DNA of 64,000 bases from Lepidurus packardi (taxonomy: Eukaryota > Arthropoda > Branchiopoda > Notostraca > Triopsidae): NCBI GenBank assembly GCA_023053545.1, contig JAKZAN010000004.1:1364001-1428000 (forward strand), written 5' to 3'. The translations under genes were made by a program, and so were the position numbers. The notes under the pieces were generated by a model. It saw only the letters and a program-made list of their open reading frames with translations, searched no databases and was not told the DNA's origin. Below, in pieces: positions 23,771 through 35,285 of the stretch (position 1 is the first letter of the stretch; each line of letters opens with the position of its first letter).

Positions 23771-25442
23771 AACTGAGCGAATGGAGCATATTTGACTAAG
23801 TTTCTAGTTTGCCTTGGGGAGAGGACTTGCCTTGCATTGTGCAGCGCCTTTCTAGTTTCTAAACGCAAAATTCATATCACCGCCATAAGAAAAGCTTTAA
23901 CAGACTGAAGAACCACTCTTCTTTTCTTTGCAGTACATGCAATTATGTAGGTAAAGGTCGTCTGGAACAGTCTCTAAAATGCCCTTCCCTATTTTCATAC
24001 GTTACAACTTTTCATATGTTACTATATTCCTAAAGTTTGTAAACTTATTTAAGCAATAATCGTTAAGTGTGCAAAATAGACTGTCTCCTCGTGGTGCAAC
24101 CTGGGTAACCCGAAATAGTCTATAATGTGTATACGTGTTGTGCTTTGACCTAGTTAATTCATCTTTTATTTTAAGCTCACATAGTTTAAAGCAATAGATT
24201 TAAATTACTCGCTTTGTAAACCGTCGTGACCTTTTTTGAACTGCACTGGGAGGTTTGCGAATGTACCCTTTCATTTTCTGGCCTTTTAGCTGAATATTAC
24301 TCTGGGGACCGAGAAGGTCGTCAGAAAACATTAACATTGGAAGATAGCCCTGTTAGCATACTGTGTAGTTAGTTATGATGTAGTTAGTTGTGTTGTAGTT
24401 AGTTTCCTTAGTTATGCATTGGGCCGAGCTTTACCTAATTTAAACATCTAAACTTATATTCTATCTAATAGGCCTGCGATATCGTGTTTCACCACACCTA
24501 AGTTTAGCAATACTACCTTGTTTTGCCTGACTATCCGTTTGGCCTGTTATATCAACTTTACGTGTTTTGCCAACCTACATTCTTTGTTTAAACAAAGTTA
24601 GCGAGATGAAGTTTGATCGCCCAGGAACAGCGATAGTATAAGCGCAAGGAAAAGGTTACACGGGAAACCGACGTGGTTGAGGCCCAGCTTGGACCAGCTT
24701 GGCCTCACAGTAACTCGACAATGAAATATGAAGGAGCATTTAAGTAAATACATGAAATTTATGTACTATCACAATATATAGATTACCTATTTACTGTGTG
24801 TACTGTTCTATGTATAAAGCCATTACAGATTCGAGTAGACTACTGGAATAAAAAGTCTTAGTAAAAACTAAGATTTTCTGTTCTTGTTGTTGTGGACAGT
24901 TATAATATCAATGAATTTTATTTGGTTCCATTGTCCAAACGAGAATGAAATTAGTAATAAAAAAGCCGTATTTCTCCCACTGACATCAGCTTTTTAGGTT
25001 TGCTACTCGCTTTACTTGGTATTGTATATTTCATTGTTGGGCAATTGAGACGCAAGCCAGATTAACGTGACGAGCCCTGCCTGACTGAAATGAACTTCCT
25101 ACGTTTACCCATTTTGTAGCCTTTATTTAAATTTGTGCAAATCTCTTTTCTCGTGTATGTTCGTATAATTTGCTTACTTATCACCTAATTCTTTGAAAAG
25201 AAAAAGATTAATAAGGAATAAAAAGCAAGGACTTTTCGGGCGTTCAATAGTGTTCTTAGTTTATCCGTAATTTTCGGTCTCAAAAAGTAAATATCGATTA
25301 ACAATACTAATGTCGATTTTTGTACGAATAATTTTTAATCCAGAAAGCGAGGAATAACTAATAATTCAGAGAAATTGAGGATACATAGATGTATTCATAA
25401 TAATTTAATCCTTTTAATATATACAGGATGGTCTGTAATTCT
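23771..25442. other. no gene seen
   Basis: AT-rich spacer. A small imperfect repeat of GTAGTTAGTT lies at 24366-24405. No exon, RNA gene or transposon motif was recognised. Confidence 0.45.
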
Positions 25443-25944
25443 CTAATAACGGGAAGGGCCAGCTGGGGCAGGGTTGGTCGGGGTACGGACGGTGGCCCAG
25501 ACAGCGGCGACTTCAGGGGTAAGTTGAGGGGCAACAGGCAAATGTTCACCCTTGGGTTGAAATCCGTTCTCGTCAGCAACCCAGGTCAGAGTGATACGTT
25601 GGCCATCGGCAGCAATCCAGTAAGAAGTTCCACGGTTGGTGTTGCCGATTTCCTTGTCAATTTGCTTCTGGACTTGGGCTTCTTCACGGGTCGTACCATC
25701 AGATAAGGCGTAGCTGTAAGTAGGCAACGATAAGTAAGTAAAAAAAGTGATTTCTGAGATTTTTAAGAATAAATTATGATTCTAAAATTTACCTCCATTG
25801 GCTGCTTCCATCGAGGTTACGTACATCGCTTTGGCTCACAACGGTGACTTCGGACTGCTTGCCGTAAGATGCAGGGGCTTGATTATAAGGCAAGCTAGCT
25901 GCGGAAGCAGCCGCCAAGAAAGTGGCGATCAATAAGAATTTCAT
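25443..25944 (-). CDS. RR-1-type cuticle protein (2 exons, about 140 aa)
   Basis: Structural protein of the chitinous exoskeleton, secreted by epidermis. Exon 1 is 25793-25944 and encodes a signal peptide (MKFLLIATFLAAASA) plus a short N-terminal region; exon 2 is 25443-25713. The chitin-binding Rebers-Riddiford domain (chitin_bind_4) shows VVSQSDVRNLDGSSQW, SYALSDGTTREE, and the RR-1 hallmark [20 protein letters not shown], followed by AVWATVRTP and a terminal RY. Splicing phase is consistent. It is the only undamaged cuticle gene of at least five copies or remnants in this window. Confidence 0.93.
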
Positions 25945-26004
25945 TGTTGATTGCTAAGATCAGAGGACGAGACTGAACTGACATTATTGCACTTTCGAAG
26001 ACCC

Positions 26005-26012
26005 CTTTTATA
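26005..26012 (-). promoter_or_regulatory. TATA box of the cuticle gene
   Basis: TATAAAAG on the minus strand, 61 bp upstream of the ATG at 25944, with a short leader conserved in the other cuticle copies. Confidence 0.65.
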
Positions 26013-27479
26013 TTACCTGCGGTTGTGAACGCTGTAGTCTACAAATTCACGTATAGAGAAAGGGAGGCGTTCTACTTTAGGAATCACTTCTACTTTCGAC
26101 TGTGACGAAAGATAAGAAATCTAAAACTTGTCCATAAAAGTCGGGGAGAGAAGGTTCATCCTGTGTGTTTTAAAGATGCGAAAGAGACTACAGTTCGTCC
26201 GAATCATGTGGGTGAAGGTCGTCAGGGAATGTGAACGTCTTTGCGAGAATGTGTAGATGATCTGGTTGAGTTATTTGGAAAAGGACTCGGTCCTTTTTTA
26301 GAAAGAAGGATTCTTGTAATATTGGAATGTAGTCATCCCAATCGCTCTTATTCTTTGCAAATTTATTTCATTTTTAGTATATTTTCATTATTATACCATT
26401 GTATTTTTTTTTCTTTCTACAATTCTTTCTTGAAGTAACGGTGCCACAATATTACATTGTAAAACTATTTTTCTATTTGTATTATAACTTTTTACAAATG
26501 CCTGTGGTCAAAGCGCGTCTAGTATTCTGTATTTATACTGTCATTTTATGGATATTTTCAAAATGTTTTATTGGCATAACAGAATAAACAGATACATAAA
26601 GAATACGCAACATTTAATGGTACAATTACTAGGAAATTCTTTTTATGTGCGGAGAATGAGAAACCTTTATTGACATGAAGTTATCCTTGTTACGCGTAAA
26701 ATCTTTTTTCGTAAGGTAAGGAGGCGGGTACGGTTGTGTGACTATAGAATGGTGTGACCACGTGATATATTTTCATTAGCTGGATTGTACGCGGAGGTCC
26801 AAGATGGCTGGCTCATAAGCACTGGATAGGTGAATGCTTTCAAAGCATGCGAGTTGGCATGTGTACTAGTTTTCTGTCCGTTTTTCTTTCTTGTTTTATT
26901 TAACATTTATTTTTGGCTCTGCTTTTATTTTCATGGTTGGTTGTGCCTACGCTTTCCGAAAGACCACGTAAGTAGTGAATCCATAGCGCAAAAATGGGCG
27001 TTTAAAACCAAGACCGCCGATAGCTTTAGCTCCTAGAACTTTGTAATAATGACTACACAGTACATGACAGTTGTACATCATTATGCAGTATGTTAACGCC
27101 TACTTGATTGTTCCAAGATTAGAGGGGTCAGTATCATCAATCAGAGCGAGCTGTAATTAAAGCGTCAATAAATCTTTAATTGTATTGTTTAGTGATTGGG
27201 ATTGTCATAGGTACCCAGAACTTAACTTAATTAGCGTGCAATTTTCTTTTGGATACTTTGAGTCGTTCGTGAAACTAGAGGGGGATACTGGTACTAAAAA
27301 AAAGTGTAGAATATTTAGCTATGCAAAGATTACATTCTTCTCTTATCTTTTCTACTATCTTTCTATTATCTTTATGAATAGAGTAAAAGTTGAAAGAGGG
27401 TAAAAGATTAAATTTACGTAGAGTCGCGATCCAAGTGTTTATTAATAAATACATCCCATATGTACAGGACATTTATATA
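26013..27479. other. no gene seen
   Basis: AT-rich, T-rich in places (26400-26480). Frames up to 72 codons carry no domain. Confidence 0.45.
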
Positions 27480-27900
27480 TCATTTAATAACGGGCAGGGG
27501 CAGGGTAGGCAGCGGGGGCAGCTTTGTAAGTAGGGGGACGAACGGTGGCCCAGACGTCAAGGATGGCTTACGGAACGGGAACGGGGGTGGGCAAGTGGTC
27601 GCCTTTGGGTTGGAATCCATTCTCGTCAGCAAACCAGGTCAAAATGATGCACTGGCCTTCGGGGTGATGAAATAAGATGATCCATGGTTGGTGTTGCCGA
27701 GATCCTTGCCGATCAGCTTCTGGGCTTGGGCTTCTTCGCGGGTCGTCTCGTCAGATCCGGCATAGCTATATAACATACAGTGATTAAGTTAAATGACTCC
27801 AAAAGGTGCTTGTAAGTAAAGTTTTTTTACCTCCATTGGCTGCTTCCATCTGGTTTTGCTAAAATCGTTTTGGTTCACGATGGTGATTTCAGGGCGTTTA
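27480..27900 (-). pseudogene. RR-1 cuticle protein pseudogene, 5' end replaced by a Tigger fragment
   Basis: Exon 2 (27480-27770) shows [46 protein letters not shown] and a terminal RY in separate frames; a single base is missing within the FITP/GQ region near 27665. Exon 1 (27831-27900) retains the conserved EITIV ... DGSSQW end but is cut off at about 27895-27900, where pogo/Tigger sequence begins. No start codon or signal peptide remains. Confidence 0.85.
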
Positions 27901-29445
27901 TCTCCTTAATTTTGTCCTTGTTCTTGAGGATAGTGCAAATCGTTGATGTAGATCGATTGTATGAGCGCGCTAGATCAGCTACGCTTACACCAATTTCTCG
28001 CTTTTCAATGATTTTACGTTTCATTTCTACAGTTACTTTTATTCTCTTACGGCTGTCTTCTTGTGGCTGTTTCTTCGGGTACATTTTTGCAAGGGTTACT
28101 AAACTTTGCACACAAAAAATACAAATAATGTCTGAACATAAGTTTAGAAAAATGTGTCATCACAGGCGACACTAACGTGCTAACGGTAAGAGTGCTAAAC
28201 ACAGACTGGCGCAATGACGCGGAAGTCCGGCTCACAAGTGAATCATACGTTACGTGACTTCCCTTTCTGCGTCACTCGTTATGCGAAATGTCGCTCGTTA
28301 AAGGGGGAGTAAGGTACGAAAAAATAAAAAAATATGTTATAGAGGAGACCAAAATAAGTGTTCTGGCTGAAGAACCCCTATGTCAATTATGCATATTAAC
28401 CGAGTAATTAATTATTTAGCGGTTTAAGCTCCGCCCCTTTCCGCCAAATTTCAAATTTTCCTATCCTTATAACATTGGCGGACAGTTGGCCGGAGGCCTA
28501 GCGACTTTACCTGTGAGCGCATTCAAAATCGATCCCAGATCTCATAGGGACCGTACCGTGACCTTTCTTTTGAATGCTTAAGCAGTTTTTTACGCGCTTT
28601 GGTTACTTCACAAACTTAATCACAAAAAACCACTTTTTCTTCGCGCCACGACGGGAATGTTCCGTTCTGTGGCTCAACGAACGTCAACGCCGCGAGCGTG
28701 GAGCTCACAACCTGTGTCAGGATAGCCTGCCGGACTAACCGAAGAATCCGAAGAATCGCTTGAAACACTATCGTTATCACTCATTTTAATTCAAAGCTTA
28801 TGAAGACACAAACTAATAAACTAAACAAGCGAATAGTCAGCACGTATACAAGACCACGCTTTGGAATGTCGACTTTGGATAACACGCGTTCCAAGGCTTC
28901 TTAGCCTAGCTCTCCCCAATATGTTAGTCCGGCAGGCTATCCTGACACAGGTTGTGAGCTCCACGCTCGCGGCGTTGACGTTCGTTGAGCCACAGAACGG
29001 AACATTCCCGTCGTGGCGCGAAGAAAAAGTGGTTTTTTGTGATTAAGTTTGTGAAGTAACCAAAGCGCGTAAAAAACTGCTTAAGCATTCAAAAGAAAGG
29101 TCACGGTACGGTCCCTATGAGATCTGGGATCGATTTTGAATGCGCTCACAGGTAAAGTCGCTAGGCCTCCGGCCAACTGTCCGCCAATGTTATAAGGATA
29201 GGAAAATTTGAAATTTGGCGGAAAGGGGCGGAGCTTAAACCGCTAAATAATTAATTACTCGGTTAATATGCATAATTGACATAGGGGTTCTTCAGCCAGA
29301 ACACTTATTTTGGTCTCCTCTATAACATATTTTTTTATTTTTTCGTACCTTACTCCCCCTTTAAGGGAGCAATTTTCCACATTTTTTTGCTCATTATGCG
29401 AATTACTCGTTATGAGAGGTGCTCGTTAAGAGAGGTTCCACTGTA
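27895..29445 (-). mobile_element. pogo/Tigger-like DNA transposon, 5' part only, interrupted by another element
   Basis: The minus strand starts at a TA (29444-29445) followed by CAGTGGAACCTCTCTTAACG, a Tigger-type terminal repeat with internal TAACGAG repeats. An insertion occupies 28302-29360. The transposase N-terminus follows (28111 to about 27900): KVTVEMKRKIIEKREIGVSV and LARSYNRSTSTICTILK, a CENP-B-type N-terminal helix-turn-helix. The frame ends abruptly at the cuticle pseudogene junction, so the catalytic domain and 3' end are missing. Confidence 0.85.
28298..29364. mobile_element. TTAA-flanked foldback element with 438-bp inverted arms
   Basis: Arms 28302-28739 and 28923-29360 are inverted complements of equal length; every stretch I compared was identical. 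They are separated by a 183-bp spacer. Each outer end begins AGGGGGAGTAAGGTACG and is bordered by TTAA (28298-28301 and 29361-29364), the target duplication of piggyBac-like elements. A minus-strand ATG at 28782-28784 opens a short acidic frame (MSDNDSVSSDSSDSSVSP) that ends after 36 codons, reminiscent of acidic transposase N-termini but too short to classify. It lies inside the Tigger remnant. Confidence 0.92.
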
Positions 29446-29940
29446 CTTTATTTTTAATGCTCTTCATTAGCAGGAAAGGTTCCGGACTTTGTTGTTATAC
29501 CATAACATAGGTCGAAAAATTGCGTAGTGAAATTGCTCCGAATCTAGTGAGAGTCGATAAGAAGGACTCTTCTAGTAAGAGAGTGAATCGCGGGATTATA
29601 ATTGATTAACGAAAAAAGCTGCTGCAATGCATTACATAAATCTATTGGTCTGTTGTAGGTATTCCTCAGAATACTAAAACCTTTGTAAACCTGATCCTTT
29701 GAAGTACTCAAAACGTGAAGACTAGTAACCAAAGAGCCCTAGTGGTATTTTAGTCAACTTTATTTATTATCATTTGACGCCCTTTACAATCTTTCAGCTG
29801 CGAGAAACAGAAGTTTAGTCATATAACAATTTCCAGAGAATACTAGCCCCATTTATATAGATGCTGTTTTGTTTTCGGGAAGAAGGGACAAGAAAACTAC
29901 TTAGCAAATACATTTAAAGCTCTTAAATATAAACTTTTAA
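29446..29940. other. no gene seen; 3' flank of the receptor gene
   Basis: Spacer between the Tigger end and the stop codon of the receptor gene on the minus strand. A 62-codon antisense frame has no domain. Confidence 0.45.
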
Positions 29941-31449
29941 TTATACGCTGATATTCTTTACATTCACTACTGTGAGTCCACGGCCTTGGTCCTGTGCGTA
30001 CTGCATAATGATCAAATAGTAGGTGATAATGGTGCCAAAAACCTGCAACAAGAATTCCAAGATTCAAAATAAAGTTTAATGAAAATTCTTACGGATGGAA
30101 TCATTTTCCTGCTTATTGTGAATACACCATAGGCGGTGATTTCCACATTCTTGGCAGTTATATGACTACGGAAAGACTGAAGCTGGACGTCCAAAGAACC
30201 ATGCTCGCCTCTGAAGTCCCCATCGGAAAATGGCATTCTCCCGACTACTTCTTTACACCTATTCACCTACAGAAATAAAACTTAAATGCTAACGTATAAT
30301 TAAAAAAAAAAACAGAAAATACGCTTACGGCTGTGGGGATTAAATCCGCAGCCCATATCACAAACAAAAGTTCAGCTATACGCTGAACAAGCATCAGTGT
30401 TGTTTTCGTAAAGACCATGCTTTCGCCAATATTTAGCTTAAGCGCGAATATTGAAACGTAATACAAACTGCCGAGGATATGCAAGAGTTGGCACAAAAGA
30501 TAGAGCAGCAAGGCCAAACCAGTGTAGGCGTTAACATCGCTGACTGCCTTTTCGAGCAGGACTGAAGTAGCTTGCAGCTTCTTAAGTCGATTGCGAAATT
30601 TCTGCGAATGGCCAACGTCATGGGTGGGAGATTTCTCCAAAATTTCAACTTGGTAAGAACAAGATTGGTCAGGATACAAGTCATGGGCAATTTTGTCTGA
30701 AAAGTCCTGGTAATAGCTGGCCAATGTGTGGCAAAACATGAACAGTTGTATCGGCAACATCCATGTGGATATAGAAAAAAATGCTCCCAAAAATTCGAAT
30801 ATGATGTTCCCAATCAAATGAATTCCGGTACCCAGTGTAAAAATTGGACTTCTTAGGGCTTCGGATTCATCACTGATAAAGTAAACCCGGATGATTTCAA
30901 ATATTATCTAATATTCAAAGTATAAGGTTTAATTTTAATTTTAGTTCTTCATAATACCGTTCGTACCGTTAGCGACTTCATAAATGTGAGAAGAAACGTC
31001 AAGCGCCATAACTTGTAGCTTGTGAAGGTTGAGCATAGAAATCCTTGGATTTCTGTAATAGTATTGAGAGCCGATTCTAAAGCCGCTTTGTTGGCAAGGC
31101 GAATACGTGGAATAAAAGTTGTGGAGCAAATCATGCTGCCAAAAAACAATACGTCAGCTAATGCATTGGGTGTGTTTCTTACTGTTTGATAAGTCAAGTA
31201 GTCGACTGTCAGAGTGATTTGTAGAGCAGTGGTTAGTACCCAGAGAACGGTAGCAACATGAAGTCTGGCGAACTGAATGTGAATATATCCGGAACTTAAT
31301 GACGTGACGAGAACAGGTAGACAACCCATCCATTTCAAGAGAGAGACAATTTTCAAAATAGCTAATACAGAACTAGGGTGATACACTTTTGAAGTGGACC
31401 CAGTGGGTTCCACTTTAGTCTTGCTTGCCTTGCTTGGTAATACCCACAT
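29941..31449 (-). CDS. gustatory receptor, insect-type 7tm_7 family (445 aa, 4 exons)
   Basis: Seven-transmembrane chemoreceptor of the arthropod Gr family, expected in sensory neuron membranes as a ligand-gated channel; ligand unknown. Exons: 30967-31449, 30329-30907, 30093-30266, 29941-30042, all phase 0, closing to 446 codons. Exon 1 begins at ATG (MWVLPSKAS); an upstream TTG in the same frame is not needed. Several hydrophobic helices are visible, for example around LSLLKWMGCLPVL-like text in exon 1 and the helix before FVIWAADLIPTA at the end of exon 2. The last exon has the Gr signature as GTIITYYLIIMQ (TYhhhhhQ). The exon 2 core IFTLGTG and the ELLFVIWAAD block are shared with the neighbouring receptor copies. 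Confidence 0.9.
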
Positions 31450-32301
31450 GTTTTTGGTTCGACTCTTGCTCAAATACTAACGAATTTGCACTCGGATAAC
31501 CTGTACAGCCTTAGTGCTTCTTCACTTTTTCGTCACGTGATAGGTATTTTTCTATAATGTATAGTTACATTCATAAGGGGAAAGTGTCCACCTTTTGTCG
31601 TTCTACCAAGTGGATGGGATGGCACCCTTCATAGAGCCAGCATTCAAATTTGAGAAGCAAATAGGTGGGTATTCCCTTGAGCTCATCGATTCTTGTTTTG
31701 TTGCTTCTAGTATATATTTTCAAAAAGGAATTCATCGCTTTATTATCGCGACGTTCCTTAAAGTCAAAATCAATTGTCATTCGTAATGACACAATTTTAA
31801 TATAAAAAGAAACTGAATAATTGAAGAATAAAAAGGACTGCAGTCTCTTAGACATAATTCCAATAAATTTGGAATATCGTAATAATCTTATGTATTTTAA
31901 TTAAAAAATATACATATTCGCAAAGGCTAAATAACGATTTTGACATGAAAATAAGGATGTAATGGTTTGCTGAATAAAGAAAAATATCTTAATTATTTCC
32001 AGAAACTACACTCAGAAGGACAATTGTTTGCTTGATTTTAATTACTCGTTGCTTTCGGTACTGTCGTTCCGATGCTATAGCCCTTTGCGTACCGTACAGT
32101 ACAATATTCGAACTGTTGATCGCTGTGTGGACGGAAGATAATTTCTTCCAATTTTCTTAATTTTTAAATTCTTTTAGTTTCTTTGGTCAGAAAGCTTACC
32201 TCAGAAGACTGGATTAAGCCACGACTCAATAAGAAATCAGAGATCATGTTTTTCGTTTCAAGTATTTATTAATAAATACATTTCCTATCTTTTTCGACAA
32301 T
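31450..32301. other. no gene seen
   Basis: Promoter and spacer between a receptor gene and a cuticle pseudogene. A minus-strand frame at 31571-31855 lacks any recognised domain. Confidence 0.4.
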
Positions 32302-32927
32302 TTAATAAGGGGCGTTGGTCGGGGTGACAACAGGGGCACGGTAGGTGTCGGGAGCAACATAGGCGGGTGCACGGTAGACGCTAGGGGTAGCATAGCCTGT
32401 GCACGGTAGATGGTGACGGCAACATAGGTTTGGGTAGCATATACAGAGGCAGTATAAGCGGAGGCAGAGTAGGTTGGGAGAAGGACGGTGGCCCAGACGG
32501 CGGCGACTTCTATTGTGTATTTGGGGGTGACGGACAAGGGGTCACCCTTGGGTTGGAATCCGTTCTCGTCAGCAACCTAGGTCAAAATGATGCGTTGGCC
32601 TTCAGGGGTAACGAAAAATGAAGACCCTCTTTGGTGTTGCCCATTTCCGTGCCGATCATCTTCTGGACTTAAGATTATTCGAGGGTCGTGCCATCAGATC
32701 CGGTGTAGCTATAAATAAAGTGGAATTAAGTTGAAAAAATCTTAAGATCATTTGGAAAAAAATTACCTCCAGCGGCTGCTTCCGTCTGGGTTGCGGACAT
32801 CACTTTGGCTCACGATGGTGATCTCCGGCTGCTTGGCATAGCCGGTATGCTCATAAGCCTGGTGTTGATAAGTCAAGCTAGCGGCGGAGGCAGCAGCCAA
32901 GAAAGCGGCGATCAAGAAAAATTGCAT
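32302..32927 (-). pseudogene. RR-1 cuticle protein pseudogene with several nonsense codons
   Basis: Exon 1 (32767-32927) is intact: signal peptide MQFFLIAAFLAAASA and the EITIVSQSDVRNPDGSSRW end. Exon 2 (32302-32708) starts SYTGSDGTTLE and then has TAA at 32675-32677 and again at 32669-32671, and TAG at 32577-32579 where the RR-1 Trp is expected (before [12 protein letters not shown]). The Tyr/Ala-rich tail is shifted between frames. A TATA-like GTATAAA lies upstream near 32995, so an inactive transcript is possible. Confidence 0.9.
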
Positions 32928-33713
32928 TGTTGTTTGGATGGTATGAGAGAATGGAGACTGAACTGGTCTGATCGAAGAAAGACGCTCGATTTTATACGTC
33001 AAGTGACATGGAGCTGGAATAACCTTTTAACGTATGCTTTGGTTTTAATTTGGCCTTCAGTAAAGGCGATCTAGTTCTAGGCATACCTTTTACTTTCATT
33101 TTATGTCCAGGACCAGGTATGTTCATCCTTTACCTCCCGTTAAAGAGACCTTATGACTTGACCATAAGGTCTGTGATTTCTCTATGCACATTTCAAGGAT
33201 AGTCCTGACCGTGTAGTACGTAGCCTCCGTACTTCATATTTTCATCTTTCCTTATAACATTCATATTGGCCGAGTGTAAGGTAGAAACATATTTTGTTCA
33301 TTAATTTTCCCAAGTTCTTCCATTAAAAGTACTAGAGATAAGTACTATGTATTAATTAAGTACTGTGTAAATTAACTGTGGCGTCCGAAAACTTTTTAAG
33401 TAGAAGTCAGCGCGTTAATATTGGGACGTCTGATTTTTATAAATGGTCGAATTCAGCAAGGAATTAGACGTCCATCCGAAGAATGGTAGATGCATTGTGA
33501 TTATTCTAGGTTTTGTTACAAAAAGACACAACAGGTATAGTCTACTAGAAAGGCGTGTACCCACGAGCCTCAGCGCGCGGACACAACTATTGCGTACAGT
33601 CCGTAGGCTTCTCAACTCGATATCCCTTCTAACAGGTCATTCAACTAATGACCTGCTCATTTATACGAATGGTGCGCATACAAATTATAACCGACTGATC
33701 AGTGTACGGGAAG
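32928..33713. other. no gene seen
   Basis: Spacer; frames at 33415-33730 on both strands have no domain or splice partner. Confidence 0.4.
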
Positions 33714-34950
33714 TTACAAACGAGTTGTGAACCACTTGTCAAAATCTTCCAAAAGCATACTAAAAGAGAAATTACTTTCAAAGAATACTAGCTCTAAGTT
33801 TATATAAATGGTGTTTTGTTTTTCGCGAATAAGAGAGAAGAAAGCTATTGTAGAAAATATATTTAAAGCGCCTAAATGTAAATTTGAACTTAAAGAGTGT
33901 ATATTAGTGAAAGGTTTACATTCGTAACAGTACGTGATAATGGTTCCAAGTATCTGCAACAAAAAAACTCAAACCAAACTTCGATAAGAATGTTCTTACA
34001 GGTGGAACCCTTTTCTTGCTTATAGTGAATAAACTGTAGGTGCTGATTTCCACATTCATGGCTGTTATATGGCTTCGGAAAGACTGAGTTGTATGTTCAA
34101 AGAAACGTGATCGTCTTTAAAGTCCCCATCGCAAAATGTTACTCCCAAGACTGCTTGCTTACGCCTGTTCACCTACAAAACGTAAACTTAAATGCTAACG
34201 TCAAAAAGAGAAAATACGCCTACGGCTGTGGAGATTAAATCTGCCGCCCATATCACAAACAAAAGTTCAGCTGTATGCTGAACAAGCATCAGCGTTGCGT
34301 TCGCAAAGAGAATGTTTTCTGTAGTATTTTGAAAAGGGACTTTAAACGCGTATCTTGAAAAGTGATGGAAATTAACGACAATGTGCAAGAGATGACTCAC
34401 AAGAAAGAGCAACAAGGCCATGCAAATATACGCATTAACATCGCTTACTGCCTTTTCAAGAAGGACGGAAGGAACTTGTAGGTTTTTAAGCTGACTGCGA
34501 AATTTCTGAGTATGGCTAACCTCATGGCTCATTGATTTCTCCAAAATGTCAAATTCTGGTGACTTCTCCAAATTTTGTTGACTTCACAATCCGCAAATTT
34601 TAAGTACACCTCTATGAGGCTAGGTATTATCTAAATCACATAGTCAAGTTTAAGTGCAAATTTAGTTTTAGTCCTTAAGAATACTATTAGGACAAGAACG
34701 TACCATTAGGAACTCCAGAATTAGGACAAGAACCGTCAATACCTAAAGCTTGTGAAGTTTGGGCACAAAGATCCCTGGATCTCTTTAATAGTATTGAGAG
34801 CCGATTCTAAGGCCGTTATGCTGGCAAACCCAATTCGGGGTATAAGGGTTGTCGAGCAAATAACGCTGGTAGTATACAATACGTTAGTTGATGCAGCAGC
34901 TGCGTGTTTTAGTTTTTCATGATGTGTCTTGTGGGTGATGGTCATGGTGA
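33714..34950 (-). pseudogene. gustatory receptor pseudogene
   Basis: Pieces of the same Gr plan as the gene at 29941-31449: an exon 1 piece with STTLIPRIGFASITALESAL (34736-34900), the second half of exon 2 with VLLEKAVSDVNAYICMALLL and ELLFVIWAADLISTA (34218-34571), exon 3 starting VNRRKQAVLGVTFCDGDFKD (34000-34173), and exon 4 ILGTIITY (from about 33957). The start and the first half of exon 2 are missing, exon 3 lacks one base near 34105, and exon 4 loses the Gln of the TYhhhhhQ signature. Confidence 0.88.
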
Positions 34951-35285
34951 TATGAAGAACATCACGATTACGATTACAATTTTGATTGTCGTCACGTCAC
35001 AATTTCGATTAGTGATTACAATTCGACTACGATTACAATGGAATCAATTAGTATAATTAGCATAGTAATTCGAGGAGGACTAGAAATTCAAGGCAAGTTG
35101 GCTCTGAAACTTAATTTAGGAGTTCCATTAGTTAGAATAATTATGGTAATAGTTCAGTATACAATGTAGTCATAATCATTTGAATATGCATGTCACAACG
35201 CAATAAGATTCAGAAATAAGATTTAGGTCTGTATTAAGTAGAAATTTCATAACCACAAGTTGATTTTAAAATTATAATTTCTTTA
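34951..35285. repeat. degenerate GATTAC-type simple repeat and spacer
   Basis: Positions 34955-35035 hold repeated variants of CGATTACAAT next to the truncated exon 1 of the receptor pseudogene. The remainder is AT-rich with no gene. Confidence 0.55.

Noticed and set aside
31473-31473. Receptor start eight codons upstream of 31449
   Set aside because: That codon is TTG; the first ATG in frame is at 31447-31449.
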